From: Desulfobaculum sp044987625
Lineage (GTDB): Bacteria > Desulfobacterota > Desulfovibrionia > Desulfovibrionales > Desulfovibrionaceae
Direction of reading: 5' to 3'
NCBI RefSeq assembly: GCF_044987625.1
Contig: NZ_JBJDSB010000007.1
Coordinates: 1-64,000, forward strand
Length of the DNA: 64,000 nucleotides
Every line of letters starts with the position of its first letter. Position 1 is the first letter of the stretch. The translations under genes were made by a program, and so were the position numbers. The notes under the pieces were generated by a model. The model was given only the letters and a program-made list of their open reading frames with translations. It made no database searches and was not told where the DNA came from. This document shows, in pieces, positions 54,137 to 63,762 of the stretch.

Positions 54137-54243
54137 ATCGGCCTCCGTGCATTGCAGGCAGAGTGTTGGTGGTTGTCCGCGCCGTGTGGGCGCTTTGGGG
54201 TGGTGCGTCTGGAAGGGGGGGCTGTGGAGGGGGCGCCCCGTGC

Positions 54244-54657
54244 CTAGCGCGCGTCCAGTGCGTCATACTCCTCGTCGCTGACAGGTTCGACCCATTCGTT
54301 GGAGCCGCCTTCGGCGGGGACTTCCACCGCCACGTGGGCAAACCACGAATCCTTGGCCGCGCCGTGCCAGTGCTTGACCTCGGGCGCAATGTGCACCACA
54401 TCGCCGGGGCGCAGCTCACGGGCGGGTTTTCCGGCTTCCTGATACCAGCCGCGGCCACCCGTCACGAGCAGGATTTGGCCACCCTTGTGGTGGATGTGCC
54501 ACCAGTTGCGACACCCCGGTTCAAAGGTCACGTTGCCGATGACCACACCCTCTGTCGAGAGCATTTCAAGGTAGCTGGTGCCGGTGAAGTACTTGGCGTA
54601 GGCGTCATTTTTGCTGCCTGTGGGAAAGATGCCTTCACCGTTGAAGGAATGACTCAT
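54244..54657 (-). CDS. Cupin-domain protein
   Basis: A 137-residue single cupin: GCRNWWHIHHKGGQILLVTGG gives the first motif (His residues and a Gln/Glu position) and LRPGDVVHIAPEVKHWHG the second. Such proteins are often encoded with CMD proteins and oxidoreductases in aldehyde- or quinone-stress operons, as here. GGAGG precedes ATG 54657. Confidence 0.85.
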   Translation of the reverse strand: MSHSFNGEGIFPTGSKNDAYAKYFTGTSYLEMLSTEGVVIGNVTFEPGCRNWWHIHHKGGQILLVTGGRGWYQEAGKPARELRPGDVVHIAPEVKHWHGAAKDSWFAHVAVEVPAEGGSNEWVEPVSDEEYDALDAR

Positions 54658-54786
54658 AATGGCCTCCGTGGGCTTTGGGTTATTTCTTTTGTGATTCTCT
54701 TTGGTGCATGAGCAGGGCCTTGCGGGATTTTCCCGGCGCCTGCTGAGCAAACACAGGCGCAGTATACGCCATGTTGCCGCGTGTGG

Positions 54787-55824
54787 TTATTTGAGGGCCG
54801 TAGTGAAGAAGTCTTCCAGCGTGTCGAAGGGAATTTTGTCCACCTTGTCGTACAGGTCCACGTGGTTGGCGCCGGGGACGACTACACGTTCTTTGGGCTG
54901 GTTGGCCTGTTTGAAGGCATCCTCGCTGAAGTAGCGGGAGTGCGCATTTTCGCCGATGATGAACAAAATGGGCCGGGGCGAGATGGACGCAATGCGGTCA
55001 AGCAGCTTGTAGTTCATGAAGGCCATGTCGCTGGTCATGGTGAAGTGCGTGGACGAGCGGCGGTGCTGGCCGCGCTCCGTCTTGTAGTAGCCGTAGAACT
55101 CGCGGGTGATGGGGTCGGTATTCTCGTCTATGGTCTCCGGCAGGCCCAGTGTTTTGACCTCGCCGCCGGCGTATTCCCGCCAGCGCTGCTCGCCGAGTTC
55201 GTCGAGGTAGGCGTTTCGCTCCGCTTCGGTCCATGAGTCCATCCAGCCATTGGCCTTCACGCGGCTCATGTCATACATGCTGACCGTCGCCACGGCCTTG
55301 ATGCGCCTGTCGACCTGCGCCGCGCTGAGGGCAAAGCCGCCGCTGCCGCAAATGCCGATGACGCCAATGCGCTCGCGGTCCACGTAGGGGCGGGTTCCCA
55401 TAAAGTCCACGGCGGCGTGGAAGTCCTCGACGAAGCCTTCAACGGATGAGGTCTGGCGCGGAAAGCCGCCGCTCTCGCCGTTGTAGGATTCATCAAAGGC
55501 GATGGTGACGAAGCCGCGCTCCGCCATGGTCTGGGCGTAGATGCCCGCGCCTTGCTCCTTCACGCCGCCATAGGGCGTGCCAACGATGATGGCGGGGTAG
55601 CCCTTTGACGGGTCGAAGTCCTTGGGCTTGAACATGTCGGCGGCGATGAAGATGCCAAACCGGTTATGAAATTCCACCTTCTCGTGGATGACGTTACTAC
55701 TTTGTGCGTACGTTTTGTCCCAGGTCATGATGTCCTCCGCATGGGCCATGGTTGTGAAAAGGACCAGAAGCAGAACCGGCAACAGGGCCGCTCCTTTTCC
55801 GGCGAGCAGTGATGCGGCGCGCAT
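54787..55824 (-). CDS. Exported alpha/beta hydrolase, dienelactone-hydrolase-like
   Basis: A 345-residue protein with signal peptide (ALLPVLLLVLFTTMAHA). Motifs of the alpha/beta hydrolase fold: oxyanion-side VGTPYGGVKEQ, nucleophile elbow GICGSGGFAL (Ser), and the C-terminal acid/His pair around IIGENAHSRYF and GANHVDLYD. It is probably an esterase or lactonase. AGGAGG precedes ATG 55824. Lies in the middle of the Fe-ADH operon. Confidence 0.82.
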   Translation of the reverse strand: MRAASLLAGKGAALLPVLLLVLFTTMAHAEDIMTWDKTYAQSSNVIHEKVEFHNRFGIFIAADMFKPKDFDPSKGYPAIIVGTPYGGVKEQGAGIYAQTMAERGFVTIAFDESYNGESGGFPRQTSSVEGFVEDFHAAVDFMGTRPYVDRERIGVIGICGSGGFALSAAQVDRRIKAVATVSMYDMSRVKANGWMDSWTEAERNAYLDELGEQRWREYAGGEVKTLGLPETIDENTDPITREFYGYYKTERGQHRRSSTHFTMTSDMAFMNYKLLDRIASISPRPILFIIGENAHSRYFSEDAFKQANQPKERVVVPGANHVDLYDKVDKIPFDTLEDFFTTALK

Positions 55825-55863
55825 GGCGTCCTCCTGCATGGGCTGTGGTGCGTGGCCGTGCGC

Positions 55864-57051
55864 CTACAAGGCGGACCGGAATATCGAAACGATGTCCGCG
55901 ACGCTCATGGGCGGGCGTCCGGGCAGGTTGCCGTCTTCATCGTGGATGATTTGCAGCGTGTCGCGGGCGTAGGTCTCCAAAAGGGCGTCGTCGATGCCCA
56001 GTTCGCTCAGCCGGGTCGGGCAGTCGATGGAGCGCAGGAATGCTTCGAAACGGTCAATCCCCTCCAGCGCGCAGGACACATCATTCTCCGAGGTTGCCGT
56101 CAGGCCAAAGATGCGCTGGGCAAACTGGACGAACTTTGGCGTGTTTGTCTTGGCCGCAAAGCGCATCCACGCGGGGTTGATGACCGACAGGCCCGCCGCG
56201 TGGGTGACGTCATGATGGCCGGACAGGGTGTGCTCCAGCATATGCACGGGGTAGGCGCCGTTGGTGCCCACCTGCACCCAGCCGTTGAGCGCCACAGCGG
56301 CAGCCCACTGGATGTGCGTGCGCGCTTCAATATCCGCGCCGTCGGCGATGGCTTTGGGGCCCCACTGCATGGCGGTGAGGATGACGCCCTCGGCAAAGCG
56401 GTCCTGCAGGGGAGTGCTGTCGATGCCGTTGAAGTAGGCTTCGGTCACGTGGGTGATGAGGTCGCACACGCCGTAGGCCGTCTGGTTGCGCGGCACGCTG
56501 ACGGTAAGCTCGGGGTCCATGATGGCGGCTTTGGGGGAGAGCAGGGGATTTTGGATGAAGGATTTGACCTTCGTTTCCTCGTTGGTAATCACCGCGCCGC
56601 AGTTGGTCTCGGACCCTGTGGCCGCCAGTGTCGGTACTGTGATAATGGGCAGGGCCTTGTCTGGAACGTGGACATCCGCCTGCCCATGGTGAATCATATC
56701 CCACGGGTTGCCGTCGTAGAACGTGGCGGCGGCGATGACTTTTGCCGCGTCCATAACGCTGCCGCCGCCGATGGCGATGATGACGTCGCAGCCCTGGCTG
56801 CGGGCGGTCTGCGCGCCGCGGATAACGGAGGTGATGCGCGGGTTCGGCTCCACGCCGTCGCACTCGGCATAGGCCACACCTGCGGCCGTAAGGCTTTGCA
56901 CTGCGCGGTCAAACGCACCGCTTTTCTTCACGCTGCCGCCGCCGGTGACAATGAGGGCCTTTGCGCCGTATTCGCGGGCGACCCCGCCAAGCCGGGCCAG
57001 ATTGCCCGCGCCAAAAATGATTCGAGTCGGATTGTGAAATTCGAAATTCAT
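55864..57051 (-). CDS. Iron-containing (group III) alcohol dehydrogenase, YqhD-like
   Basis: A 395-residue dehydrogenase: FHNPTRIIFGAG start, NAD(P)-binding GGGSVMDAAK, PTLAATGSE, and metal-site region YGVCDLITHVTEAYFN with HMLEHTLSGHHDVTHA. It reduces aldehydes with NADPH in YqhD-type systems. AAGGAG precedes ATG 57051. It heads a minus-strand operon and is divergent from the AraC gene at 57231, recalling the YqhC-YqhD pair of E. coli. Confidence 0.88.
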   Translation of the reverse strand: MNFEFHNPTRIIFGAGNLARLGGVAREYGAKALIVTGGGSVKKSGAFDRAVQSLTAAGVAYAECDGVEPNPRITSVIRGAQTARSQGCDVIIAIGGGSVMDAAKVIAAATFYDGNPWDMIHHGQADVHVPDKALPIITVPTLAATGSETNCGAVITNEETKVKSFIQNPLLSPKAAIMDPELTVSVPRNQTAYGVCDLITHVTEAYFNGIDSTPLQDRFAEGVILTAMQWGPKAIADGADIEARTHIQWAAAVALNGWVQVGTNGAYPVHMLEHTLSGHHDVTHAAGLSVINPAWMRFAAKTNTPKFVQFAQRIFGLTATSENDVSCALEGIDRFEAFLRSIDCPTRLSELGIDDALLETYARDTLQIIHDEDGNLPGRPPMSVADIVSIFRSAL

Positions 57052-57230
57052 TCCCCACTCCTTGTGCTTTTTCGTGTGTTCGATGGAGTCATTTTTACGG
57101 GCATCCCCCGTGGGATTGAACACACATTTCTCTCAAAAGTTTGCCCAATCCTCTCTGGATGGCGCGAGAGGCTTGAACTGCGGCGCAAAGTGGTGTCTGG
57201 AGGATGAGCAGACTCAAGGAGGGAGGCCAT

Positions 57231-58118
57231 ATGTCAGAACTTGTCGAATTGCTTTATGAAATGGCAACAAACGACGGCGGCGCCGTTGAATCACATCTGC
57301 CGGGCGTACGTTTTTTTAAAGATACCCAGCACGTTAGGCGCAGGCCAATGTTGTACAATCCTGGAATTTGCATCGTGGCGTCGGGGCATAAGGAAGGAAC
57401 GCTCGGCGGGGTGTTTTTCCGCTACGACGCGGACAACTATCTTGTCACATCCGTGGCCATGCCCTTTGAGTGCGAGTCCTTCCCCGGTGAGCGTGACCCG
57501 CTCCTTGGGCTGTATATTGACCTCGACATGGCTCAGCTCAATGATCTGATAACCCAGATGGACGAGCGCCCCGGCTCCATCGAGCTTGGCGGCGGCGAGT
57601 CGCCGTTGGGTATTGGTCCCTCCGCCATGGATAAGGACATGAAGGACGCGGCGGTGAAGCTCCTGCGGACGCTACGCACAGAGCGGGAGGCCCGCATCCT
57701 CGGGCCGGGGCTGGTGCGCGAAATGTACTACCGCGCCCTGTGCGGCAGCCAAGCCCCGGTGCTGTATTCCCTTGCCAAGGGCGGCAACACCTACTCGCAG
57801 GTGGCGCGGGTGATTACCCTGCTGGAAGGCAACTACGCCAAAAAAATCAACGTGCAGGAAATGGCGGACTCGGCGCATATGAGTGTCTCGGCCTTTCATA
57901 AGGCCTTTAAGGACATCACTGCGGACTCGCCCCTGCGCTACCTGAAGAAAATCCGCCTGAGCCGTGCGCGCGACCTTATTGTGCAGCAGAATATGAAGGC
58001 CTACCTTGCCGCCGACGCTGTGGGGTATGAAAGCACCTCGCAGTTTAGCCGCGAGTTTAAGCGCCACTTCGGGCAAAGCCCCGCGGAGCTGATGCGCGAA
58101 ATGCGCTCCGCCGTGTAA
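57231..58118 (+). CDS. AraC-family regulator, YqhC-like
   Basis: A 295-residue protein with an AraC_N-type N-terminal cupin-like domain (HLPGVRFFKDTQHVRRRP, YNPGICIVASGHKEG) and a C-terminal double helix-turn-helix (VQEMADSAHMSVSAFHKAF, AAD AVGYESTSQFSREFKRHFG). The domain order is that of YqhC, which activates the aldehyde reductase yqhD. AAGGAGG lies just before ATG 57231. Divergent from the Fe-ADH operon, its probable target. Confidence 0.87.
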   Translation: MSELVELLYEMATNDGGAVESHLPGVRFFKDTQHVRRRPMLYNPGICIVASGHKEGTLGGVFFRYDADNYLVTSVAMPFECESFPGERDPLLGLYIDLDMAQLNDLITQMDERPGSIELGGGESPLGIGPSAMDKDMKDAAVKLLRTLRTEREARILGPGLVREMYYRALCGSQAPVLYSLAKGGNTYSQVARVITLLEGNYAKKINVQEMADSAHMSVSAFHKAFKDITADSPLRYLKKIRLSRARDLIVQQNMKAYLAADAVGYESTSQFSREFKRHFGQSPAELMREMRSAV

Positions 58119-58152
58119 GCCCTCCCCGCAGGAAGGGGGCCACTGGAGCTGG

Positions 58153-58200
58153 ACGCAAAACGCCCTGAGACGTTACAGAATGTCTCAGGGCGTTTTGCGT
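58153..58200. terminator. 19-bp perfect hairpin after the AraC gene
   Basis: Arms 58153-58171 and 58182-58200 pair perfectly (ACGCAAAACGCCCTGAGAC and its complement). A T-rich stretch inside the second arm (GTTTTGCG) could serve as the U-tract. The remaining 220 bases to the next regulatory site contain no gene. Confidence 0.75.
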
Positions 58201-58424
58201 GTGCTGTGGCGGAAGGGGGGGATGTATGGCCCCGGCCAGCACGAGGGAAAAAAGACGGGGCGGAGCCATGCTCCACCCCATGGAAGCTGGGAGGCCTTGT
58301 CCGGTGCCGCCTGATGCCGCCAGAAGAGTGAGCGCCGGGAAGCCGGCTGCGGCGGCGCGCCCGTGTGCCCTCCACTGGACATCCGCGCCGGAATTGCCTA
58401 TTGACGCGTATTTGAGAAAGAAAT

Positions 58425-58439
58425 TCAAAGTCATTTTCA
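58425..58439 (+). promoter_or_regulatory. Fur-like box before the sigma-54 activator gene
   Basis: TCAAAGTCATTTTCA matches the 7-1-7 Fur pattern TGAAAAT-N-ATTTTCA in its right half fully and in the left half in five of seven positions. It lies 30 bases before ATG 58469 in an AT-rich stretch, a position suited to iron repression of the activator. Confidence 0.45.
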
Positions 58440-58468
58440 AATTGTAAACGCGCAATCGGTACCACCTC

Positions 58469-60553
58469 ATGCAGAACACTGTTTTTCCCTCTCATCCAAG
58501 TCCGCCCGGGGGCGCCCTGTGGCCCTGTAGTTTTGGGGCTGTGTACATGGATATGGACGGCCTTGTCCGGCATATCGCCGGACCGGAGCGGCTCCCCAAA
58601 GGATTGAGCGAGGCGCTGAGCGTAGGGGCGTCCATTGACGATGCCTTAGGCGATTATCCGGCGCTTCGGCGTCATGTTGCCTTGTCTCACACTGTTTCGG
58701 CTTATGCGACGACATTCCGCATTGGGGCGGCGTGTTGGCGGTTTCAAAGTGTTCGGTGCGGGCTTGCGGCGTTTCGGTCCACCGGCGTGCTTCTTCTTTT
58801 GGAACATGCTTCCGCGCCTCGGACGTGCGTTCATGCCAGCGCCGCGCGCCTTGCAGGGCTGCTCGGCGTCTTTGGGGAGCGGGGCGTTTTGCATGATGGC
58901 GGCGGGGCGCCAATTGTGTGCATTGTCCCTGGGACAAAGCAGAATTCCCTGCTTCAGATGGCCAGCACGGCGCCGCGTCCGTTTCCGCACCTTGGGCAGC
59001 ACCACGCGCCACTTTCACGCAAGGCGCAAAGGCGGCTTGGGGCCGACGGATGGTGCGTTGATGTCCTCTCTCCGCTGCAGGATCATGACGCCGCACCACT
59101 TCTTGCGAAAAGTTTTTCGCTCATGCTTGGGGGCCAGCGCCTGACCGCGAGCTTCTACCGCCCCGTCTCACTGGCAGGGCGTCCCGGTGCGCGGGATGCG
59201 AGCTGTGTCGTGCCTGCATCTGGTGTCCGGGGCACCGGGTATAAACGCGCTCCCGCGCCTGATTTTACGCTGCTCCATGTGGATGATGGCTATTTGCCCC
59301 TTTTGCGGACCCATGCGGCGCACCTGATGGATGGGGTGCCGTTGTCCTTTGAGGAGATGGTCCACCCACGCGACGTGGAGCGCTACCGAGCCACCATCGC
59401 CGATGCCGAGCGCCGCCGGGCGTCATATGCCTTTCGGTACCTCTTGCGGACGGACGAAGGGCAGGACGTCTATGTCATCGACACAGGGCGCGGCGTGTAT
59501 GATGTGGATGGAAATCTTGCCCATATCGAAGGTGTGCTGTTTGAGGCGTCAGCGCTTGAGGCGCTGGTGGATAGCGCCGCCAATCAGGAACCGACCACGG
59601 CGGCTGGTGAGTTTGTGGAACTGGGCATTATTGGGCGATCGCGTGGCATACGGGAAGTCATCGCAACCATTCGTAAGGCCGCCACGTCTTCGGAGTGTGT
59701 GTTGATTCAGGGCGAATCCGGCTCAGGCAAGGAACTTGCCGCCCGCGCCCTGCATACCGCAAGCGCGCGGGCACACCGGCCATTCATCGCCGTGAACTGT
59801 GGCGCCATCCCCGAGTGCTTGATGGAAAGCGAATTCTTCGGCCACCGCAAGGGGGCCTTTTCCGGTGCGGACCGTTCCCACGCCGGGCTTCTTGAGCAGG
59901 CTGACGGGGGAACGCTTTTCCTTGATGAAGTTGGTGAGATTCCCCAGCCCATACAAGTGAAACTTCTGCGCGCCATTGAGGGCGGCGGTTTTTCTCCTGT
60001 TGGTGACGCGCGGGTGCTGACGCCGGATATCCGCATCGTCGCGGCCACCAACCGCAATCTTGCCGAGATGGTCGCCAAGGGAGCCATGCGCCGCGATTTT
60101 TACTACCGTATCAACATTCTGCCCCTCACCATTCCCCCGCTGCGCGAACGGCGGGAGGATGTTCCCCTTCTTCTCGGGCATTTTCTTGAGCAAGCCGAAT
60201 GCACCCAGCCCATTCCGGGCAAGGCGTTGACCCGGCTTATGGATTACCCGTGGCCAGGCAATGTCCGTGAACTGCGCAACGTGGCCATGCGCTACGCCAC
60301 CCTTGGCGAGCTTCCTGCGGAGCTTTTGGGCCCAGAGCAAAGCCTTCCCGACCAACATCCGCAGGAGCCGCCCACCTACGGCACCCTGAAGTCCCGCCTT
60401 GGCGCTGTGGAAAAGGACATCCTGCGCAAGGAGTTGGATGCCAGTGGCTGGAAACGCACAGCCGTTGCACGCCGCCTCGGCATCGACCGCCGCACTCTCT
60501 ACGATAAGATGCAGCGCTACTCTCTGAAGCGAAAGGGGAAAACGGGAGAATAG
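58469..60553 (+). CDS. Sigma-54-dependent transcriptional activator with PAS-like input domain
   Basis: A 694-residue activator. The first 270 residues are not recognised; residues 275-370 resemble a PAS fold (FTLLHVDDGYLPLLRTHA, YAFRYLLRTDEGQDVYVIDTG). The AAA+ domain (about 390-620) has Walker A GESGSGKE, the sigma-54 contact loop GAFSGA near 460, and LFLDEVGEI. The C-terminus is a Fis-type helix-turn-helix (WKRTAVARRLGIDRRTLYDKM). There is no receiver domain, so it is ligand- or protein-controlled. The consensus sigma-54 promoter at 60724 is its obvious target. Confidence 0.87.
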   Translation: MQNTVFPSHPSPPGGALWPCSFGAVYMDMDGLVRHIAGPERLPKGLSEALSVGASIDDALGDYPALRRHVALSHTVSAYATTFRIGAACWRFQSVRCGLAAFRSTGVLLLLEHASAPRTCVHASAARLAGLLGVFGERGVLHDGGGAPIVCIVPGTKQNSLLQMASTAPRPFPHLGQHHAPLSRKAQRRLGADGWCVDVLSPLQDHDAAPLLAKSFSLMLGGQRLTASFYRPVSLAGRPGARDASCVVPASGVRGTGYKRAPAPDFTLLHVDDGYLPLLRTHAAHLMDGVPLSFEEMVHPRDVERYRATIADAERRRASYAFRYLLRTDEGQDVYVIDTGRGVYDVDGNLAHIEGVLFEASALEALVDSAANQEPTTAAGEFVELGIIGRSRGIREVIATIRKAATSSECVLIQGESGSGKELAARALHTASARAHRPFIAVNCGAIPECLMESEFFGHRKGAFSGADRSHAGLLEQADGGTLFLDEVGEIPQPIQVKLLRAIEGGGFSPVGDARVLTPDIRIVAATNRNLAEMVAKGAMRRDFYYRINILPLTIPPLRERREDVPLLLGHFLEQAECTQPIPGKALTRLMDYPWPGNVRELRNVAMRYATLGELPAELLGPEQSLPDQHPQEPPTYGTLKSRLGAVEKDILRKELDASGWKRTAVARRLGIDRRTLYDKMQRYSLKRKGKTGE

Positions 60554-60723
60554 CGCCCCATCATGGGGTGGATTGGCCCCACATGCTGAGAGCGCTGGGC
60601 TGGCATGGGTTGGAAGCTCTTTCGCGTGGAAAACGGGAAGAAAAGTTCCCAATCTGGGCCGTCCCGTTCGTCTTCCATCGTCTCAAAACCCTTGCCTGTG
60701 CTTGTTTTTTGCGCATTGCCTTC

Positions 60724-60739
60724 TGGCACGCTGTTTGCT
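60724..60739 (+). promoter_or_regulatory. Consensus sigma-54 promoter of the TonB receptor operon
   Basis: TGGCACGCTGTTTGCT is a perfect match to TGGCACG-N4-TTGCW with GG-N10-GC spacing (60725-60726, 60737-60738). Transcription would start near 60750, 34 bases before the first gene. Confidence 0.88.
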
Positions 60740-60744
60740 GATTA

Positions 60745-60759
60745 TGAAAATCAAAATCA
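60745..60759 (+). promoter_or_regulatory. Fur-like box over the sigma-54 transcription start
   Basis: TGAAAATCAAAATCA contains a perfect left half (TGAAAAT) and, together with TGATTAT at 60739-60745, forms overlapping Fur-type hexamer repeats. It covers the predicted start site of the promoter at 60724, so Fur binding would block it. Confidence 0.55.
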
Positions 60760-60783
60760 TTGCAAGAGCATTCAGGAGGAACA

Positions 60784-61638
60784 ATGTCTACAGGCCCAAC
60801 ACTCTGTGATTCTATATTTATTGGCGATAATGTTGCCGACGTGGCGCGGGCGCTTGGCTGCTACGCCAAGGGAATGATTGGCGGCCAGATGCCCATGGTG
60901 GAGACTGCCTTTCCCTTTGCCAAGCAGTTGGAATGCATCCTGTGCGTGATGGGGCCCAAGCGAAAGCTGCTCTATTCCGCCTACCGCCGCATGAACATTT
61001 CATCCGTGGTCATTGCCCACACCGACAGCGACCCCAACCCCGCAAGTATTGCTCCGGAGCTTCGGGAGAATGGGCTGAATGTCGAGATTATCGACTTCAC
61101 AAAGGGAGTGCCTCACGCCATACGCGAGGCCGGACGCGTTTTCGGGCGCGAGAAGGCGGCCGAGAAACTGGCTGTAGCCTATGAACGCGACATGGAATCC
61201 GTGTACGCGGACCAGCCCATATTAGGCCGACGGGTGCTCGTGCTGCTTGGCATCACCAATCCGCAGCGTCCGGAGCGCTATCTTCTGCTCGAAACCCCGG
61301 GGTGCCATCTTGATAAGACCATTCTTGCCCCCCTCGGGTGTGAGAATGCCGGAGCGGCGCAAGTTTCGCCAGATACGGAAATCGTTATGGATGGCATTCA
61401 AATCATACAGGAACCGCTGGATCTTGAAGCCATGCGTCCGGATACAATCGTCCTAACGGGAGACCCCTTGGTCGGGCAACGCGCTCTGCGTGATGCTGTG
61501 GCCGCCAATCCTCACTTGCGCGACGCCGTTCCCGCACTCAAGCAGTACGAAGTGTATTCCCTGCCTCACTGTTGCAGCGCAGAGCCTCTGCGTTTTCCTG
61601 AGACGTTCCGTCTCTGGAAAGAGGCGCTGTCGCGATAA
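60784..61638 (+). CDS. Periplasmic-binding-protein-like protein without signal peptide
   Basis: A 284-residue protein resembling class III (FepB/BtuF-type) substrate-binding proteins: GGQMPMVETAFPFAKQLECILCVMGPKRKLL-type N-lobe opening, SSVVIAHTDSDPNPASIAPELRENG, a central helix AIREAGRVFGREKAAEKLA and C-lobe GRRVLVLLGITN and PDTIVLTGDPLVGQRAL. The N-terminus (MSTGPTLCDSIFIGD) has no signal sequence, so it appears cytoplasmic. AGGAGG precedes ATG 60784. It lies in one operon with a TonB receptor and may sense or carry the imported ligand inside the cell. Confidence 0.7.
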   Translation: MSTGPTLCDSIFIGDNVADVARALGCYAKGMIGGQMPMVETAFPFAKQLECILCVMGPKRKLLYSAYRRMNISSVVIAHTDSDPNPASIAPELRENGLNVEIIDFTKGVPHAIREAGRVFGREKAAEKLAVAYERDMESVYADQPILGRRVLVLLGITNPQRPERYLLLETPGCHLDKTILAPLGCENAGAAQVSPDTEIVMDGIQIIQEPLDLEAMRPDTIVLTGDPLVGQRALRDAVAANPHLRDAVPALKQYEVYSLPHCCSAEPLRFPETFRLWKEALSR

Positions 61639-61685
61639 CGGTAGAGGACTTTTCTTTCTCGGACATTCGTAAGGAGATAGGGAAT

Positions 61686-63752
61686 ATGACGTCCAAATTT
61701 ACCGCCACGATGGCGGCATTCATGCTGGCTGTGCTTATCGCAGCCGGATCGGCCATGGCATCAGGCGACACGCCGCCCACAGGAAAGAGCGCAGCAGACG
61801 CGGCGCAAGAAAACGCCACCATCCCGACAGCAACGCTTGACCGTATGGTCATATCCGCCACCCGCACGGAGCGCAGCGCGGCGGACGCACCAGCTTCAGT
61901 TGTCGGGTATGGTCTTGAGCGCATTGAACAGGAGCAGGCCCGGACTCTGCGCGATATTTTAGAGGGGATGCCGAACGTTGAATTTTCGGACCCTACAAAT
62001 CCGTTTATTCAAAAACCCTCGCTGCGCGGACTGGATGCCGACCAGACTCTTTTTAAAATTGATGGCGCGCGGCAAAACTATTCCTCGCAGTCCGGCATTG
62101 GTCATTCTCCGTTAATTGTGGACCCCGAAATGCTCAAGGAAGTGGAAGTGCTGCGCGGACCATCTTCTGTCCTGCACGGGAGCGGGGGCATTGGGGGCGT
62201 CATTTCGGTGCGGACAAAGGACGCCTCGGACCTTTTGGAACCGGGCGAGAACTTTGGTGCGCGCTTCAAGACTGGCTATCAGTCTGGCTTAAGCCAGACT
62301 GCCAGTTCCGCTGCGCTCTATGGCAGACAGGGGATGTGGGATGTGCTTGGCCAAGGTGTCTACCGCGATTTTGGCGATATCCACACAACGAATCCCTCAC
62401 CCACCAAGGATACAGCCTACCGCAACGGCCACTCGCGTTCCGGCATGTTGAAGGTCTCGGCCAGCCCGACGGACAGCCAGTATCTGTCTGCGTCCTATAA
62501 CTATTCGCAGGGACGCTTTGCTCAAAGCCGTGACATAAGCACGCATACCGAAGAGCAGCACCGCCTCCTCGGTACCTATGAGCTTCGCCCCGACGATTCG
62601 CAGTGGGTGGACCTGCGCGCCACCCTGCAGAGCGAGTGGCGCACCAATGAGTTTATCAATGACATGCGTGAGCTGGAGGATGAATTCTCTTCTTACGGTG
62701 GCAGTTTGCAGAACACGTCGCGCTTTAGCATGGGCGATGTCGTGCACAACGCTGTCACGTATGGCGTGGACTACTACCAAGACCATCAGGAAGGCACGGA
62801 CTTCGGCAAGCCAGACCCGTCGCGGCCCGATGCCACGGCTGAGGACTTTGGTCTGTTTGTGCAGGATGAGATAACACTCTTTGACCGCGTGACTCTTATC
62901 CCTGCGCTTCGCTTCACCTCATACAGCCGTGTGTCCGACTCTGGCGTTGCGGATGATCAGGAGGACAGCAAGGTGACGCCTAAGTTCACCGCGCAGGTGA
63001 AGGTGCTCCCGTGGCTGTCGGTCTACGGCACCTATGCACAGTCCTACCGACCGCCGTCTCTGGATGAAATCTATTTTGCCATGGATCATGTTATGCCGCC
63101 GGTCACGATTCGGGTGCTGCCCAATCCCGACCTTGAGCCGGAAACGGCGGAAACGTGGGAAATGGGCTTCAACATGGGCTTTGAGAGCCTCTTTACCGAC
63201 AATGATCCGTTCCACCTGAAAGCGACGTACTTCCGCGAGGATGTGGACGACCTTATCGCTCCCCAGATGGTCAAAGATTTCGCGACGCCGCCCATGGGCG
63301 AAATTCACCACCAGAGCGTCAATATCAACAGCGCGCACCGCTTCGGCTATGAGGTTGAAGCAGAATATGCCGTGGCAAACGCCTCGTTCTCCGTCTCGTA
63401 CGGCAAGACCTTGGGCTGGGACGAGGACACCGGCGACCGTGTTGGCGGCAGCCCGGAAAAGCTCTCCCTGCGGGCAGGGTACGACGTGCCACAGCATAAC
63501 CTGAACGTTTTTTGGAAGTCCCGATTTGTGGGCACGTACAAGACGTCCAGCATGTTTAGCGACGATACCATCGTCTACAATCCCTACACCGTTCACGGCA
63601 TAGGGCTGACATGGACGCCACGCATTGCGGACCTTGACGGATTCCGTGTCGATCTTGGCGTGGATAACCTGTTTGACGTCCGTTACCGCAATTCTGCGGG
63701 CGGGTACGACGTTGGCCAGAACATCAAGGCCGCTGTTTCCTACGAGTTTTAG
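61686..63752 (+). CDS. TonB-dependent outer-membrane receptor, haem/siderophore type
   Basis: A 688-residue receptor with signal peptide (AAFMLAVLIAAGSAMA), TonB-box-like LDRMVISATRTE, a plug domain (LRDILEGMPNVEF, LKEVEVLRGPSSVLHGSGGIGGVISV) and a long beta-barrel ending in aromatic Phe (VSYEF). It most resembles the TonB-haemoglobin/transferrin/lactoferrin receptor family (FIQKPSLRGLDADQTLFKIDGARQN). The motif FTSYSRVSDSG and YAQSYRPPSLDEIYF lie in the barrel. Co-transcribed with the gene at 60784 from a sigma-54 promoter with Fur-like box. Confidence 0.88.
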   Translation: MTSKFTATMAAFMLAVLIAAGSAMASGDTPPTGKSAADAAQENATIPTATLDRMVISATRTERSAADAPASVVGYGLERIEQEQARTLRDILEGMPNVEFSDPTNPFIQKPSLRGLDADQTLFKIDGARQNYSSQSGIGHSPLIVDPEMLKEVEVLRGPSSVLHGSGGIGGVISVRTKDASDLLEPGENFGARFKTGYQSGLSQTASSAALYGRQGMWDVLGQGVYRDFGDIHTTNPSPTKDTAYRNGHSRSGMLKVSASPTDSQYLSASYNYSQGRFAQSRDISTHTEEQHRLLGTYELRPDDSQWVDLRATLQSEWRTNEFINDMRELEDEFSSYGGSLQNTSRFSMGDVVHNAVTYGVDYYQDHQEGTDFGKPDPSRPDATAEDFGLFVQDEITLFDRVTLIPALRFTSYSRVSDSGVADDQEDSKVTPKFTAQVKVLPWLSVYGTYAQSYRPPSLDEIYFAMDHVMPPVTIRVLPNPDLEPETAETWEMGFNMGFESLFTDNDPFHLKATYFREDVDDLIAPQMVKDFATPPMGEIHHQSVNINSAHRFGYEVEAEYAVANASFSVSYGKTLGWDEDTGDRVGGSPEKLSLRAGYDVPQHNLNVFWKSRFVGTYKTSSMFSDDTIVYNPYTVHGIGLTWTPRIADLDGFRVDLGVDNLFDVRYRNSAGGYDVGQNIKAAVSYEF

Positions 63753-63762
63753 GACTATAGCG

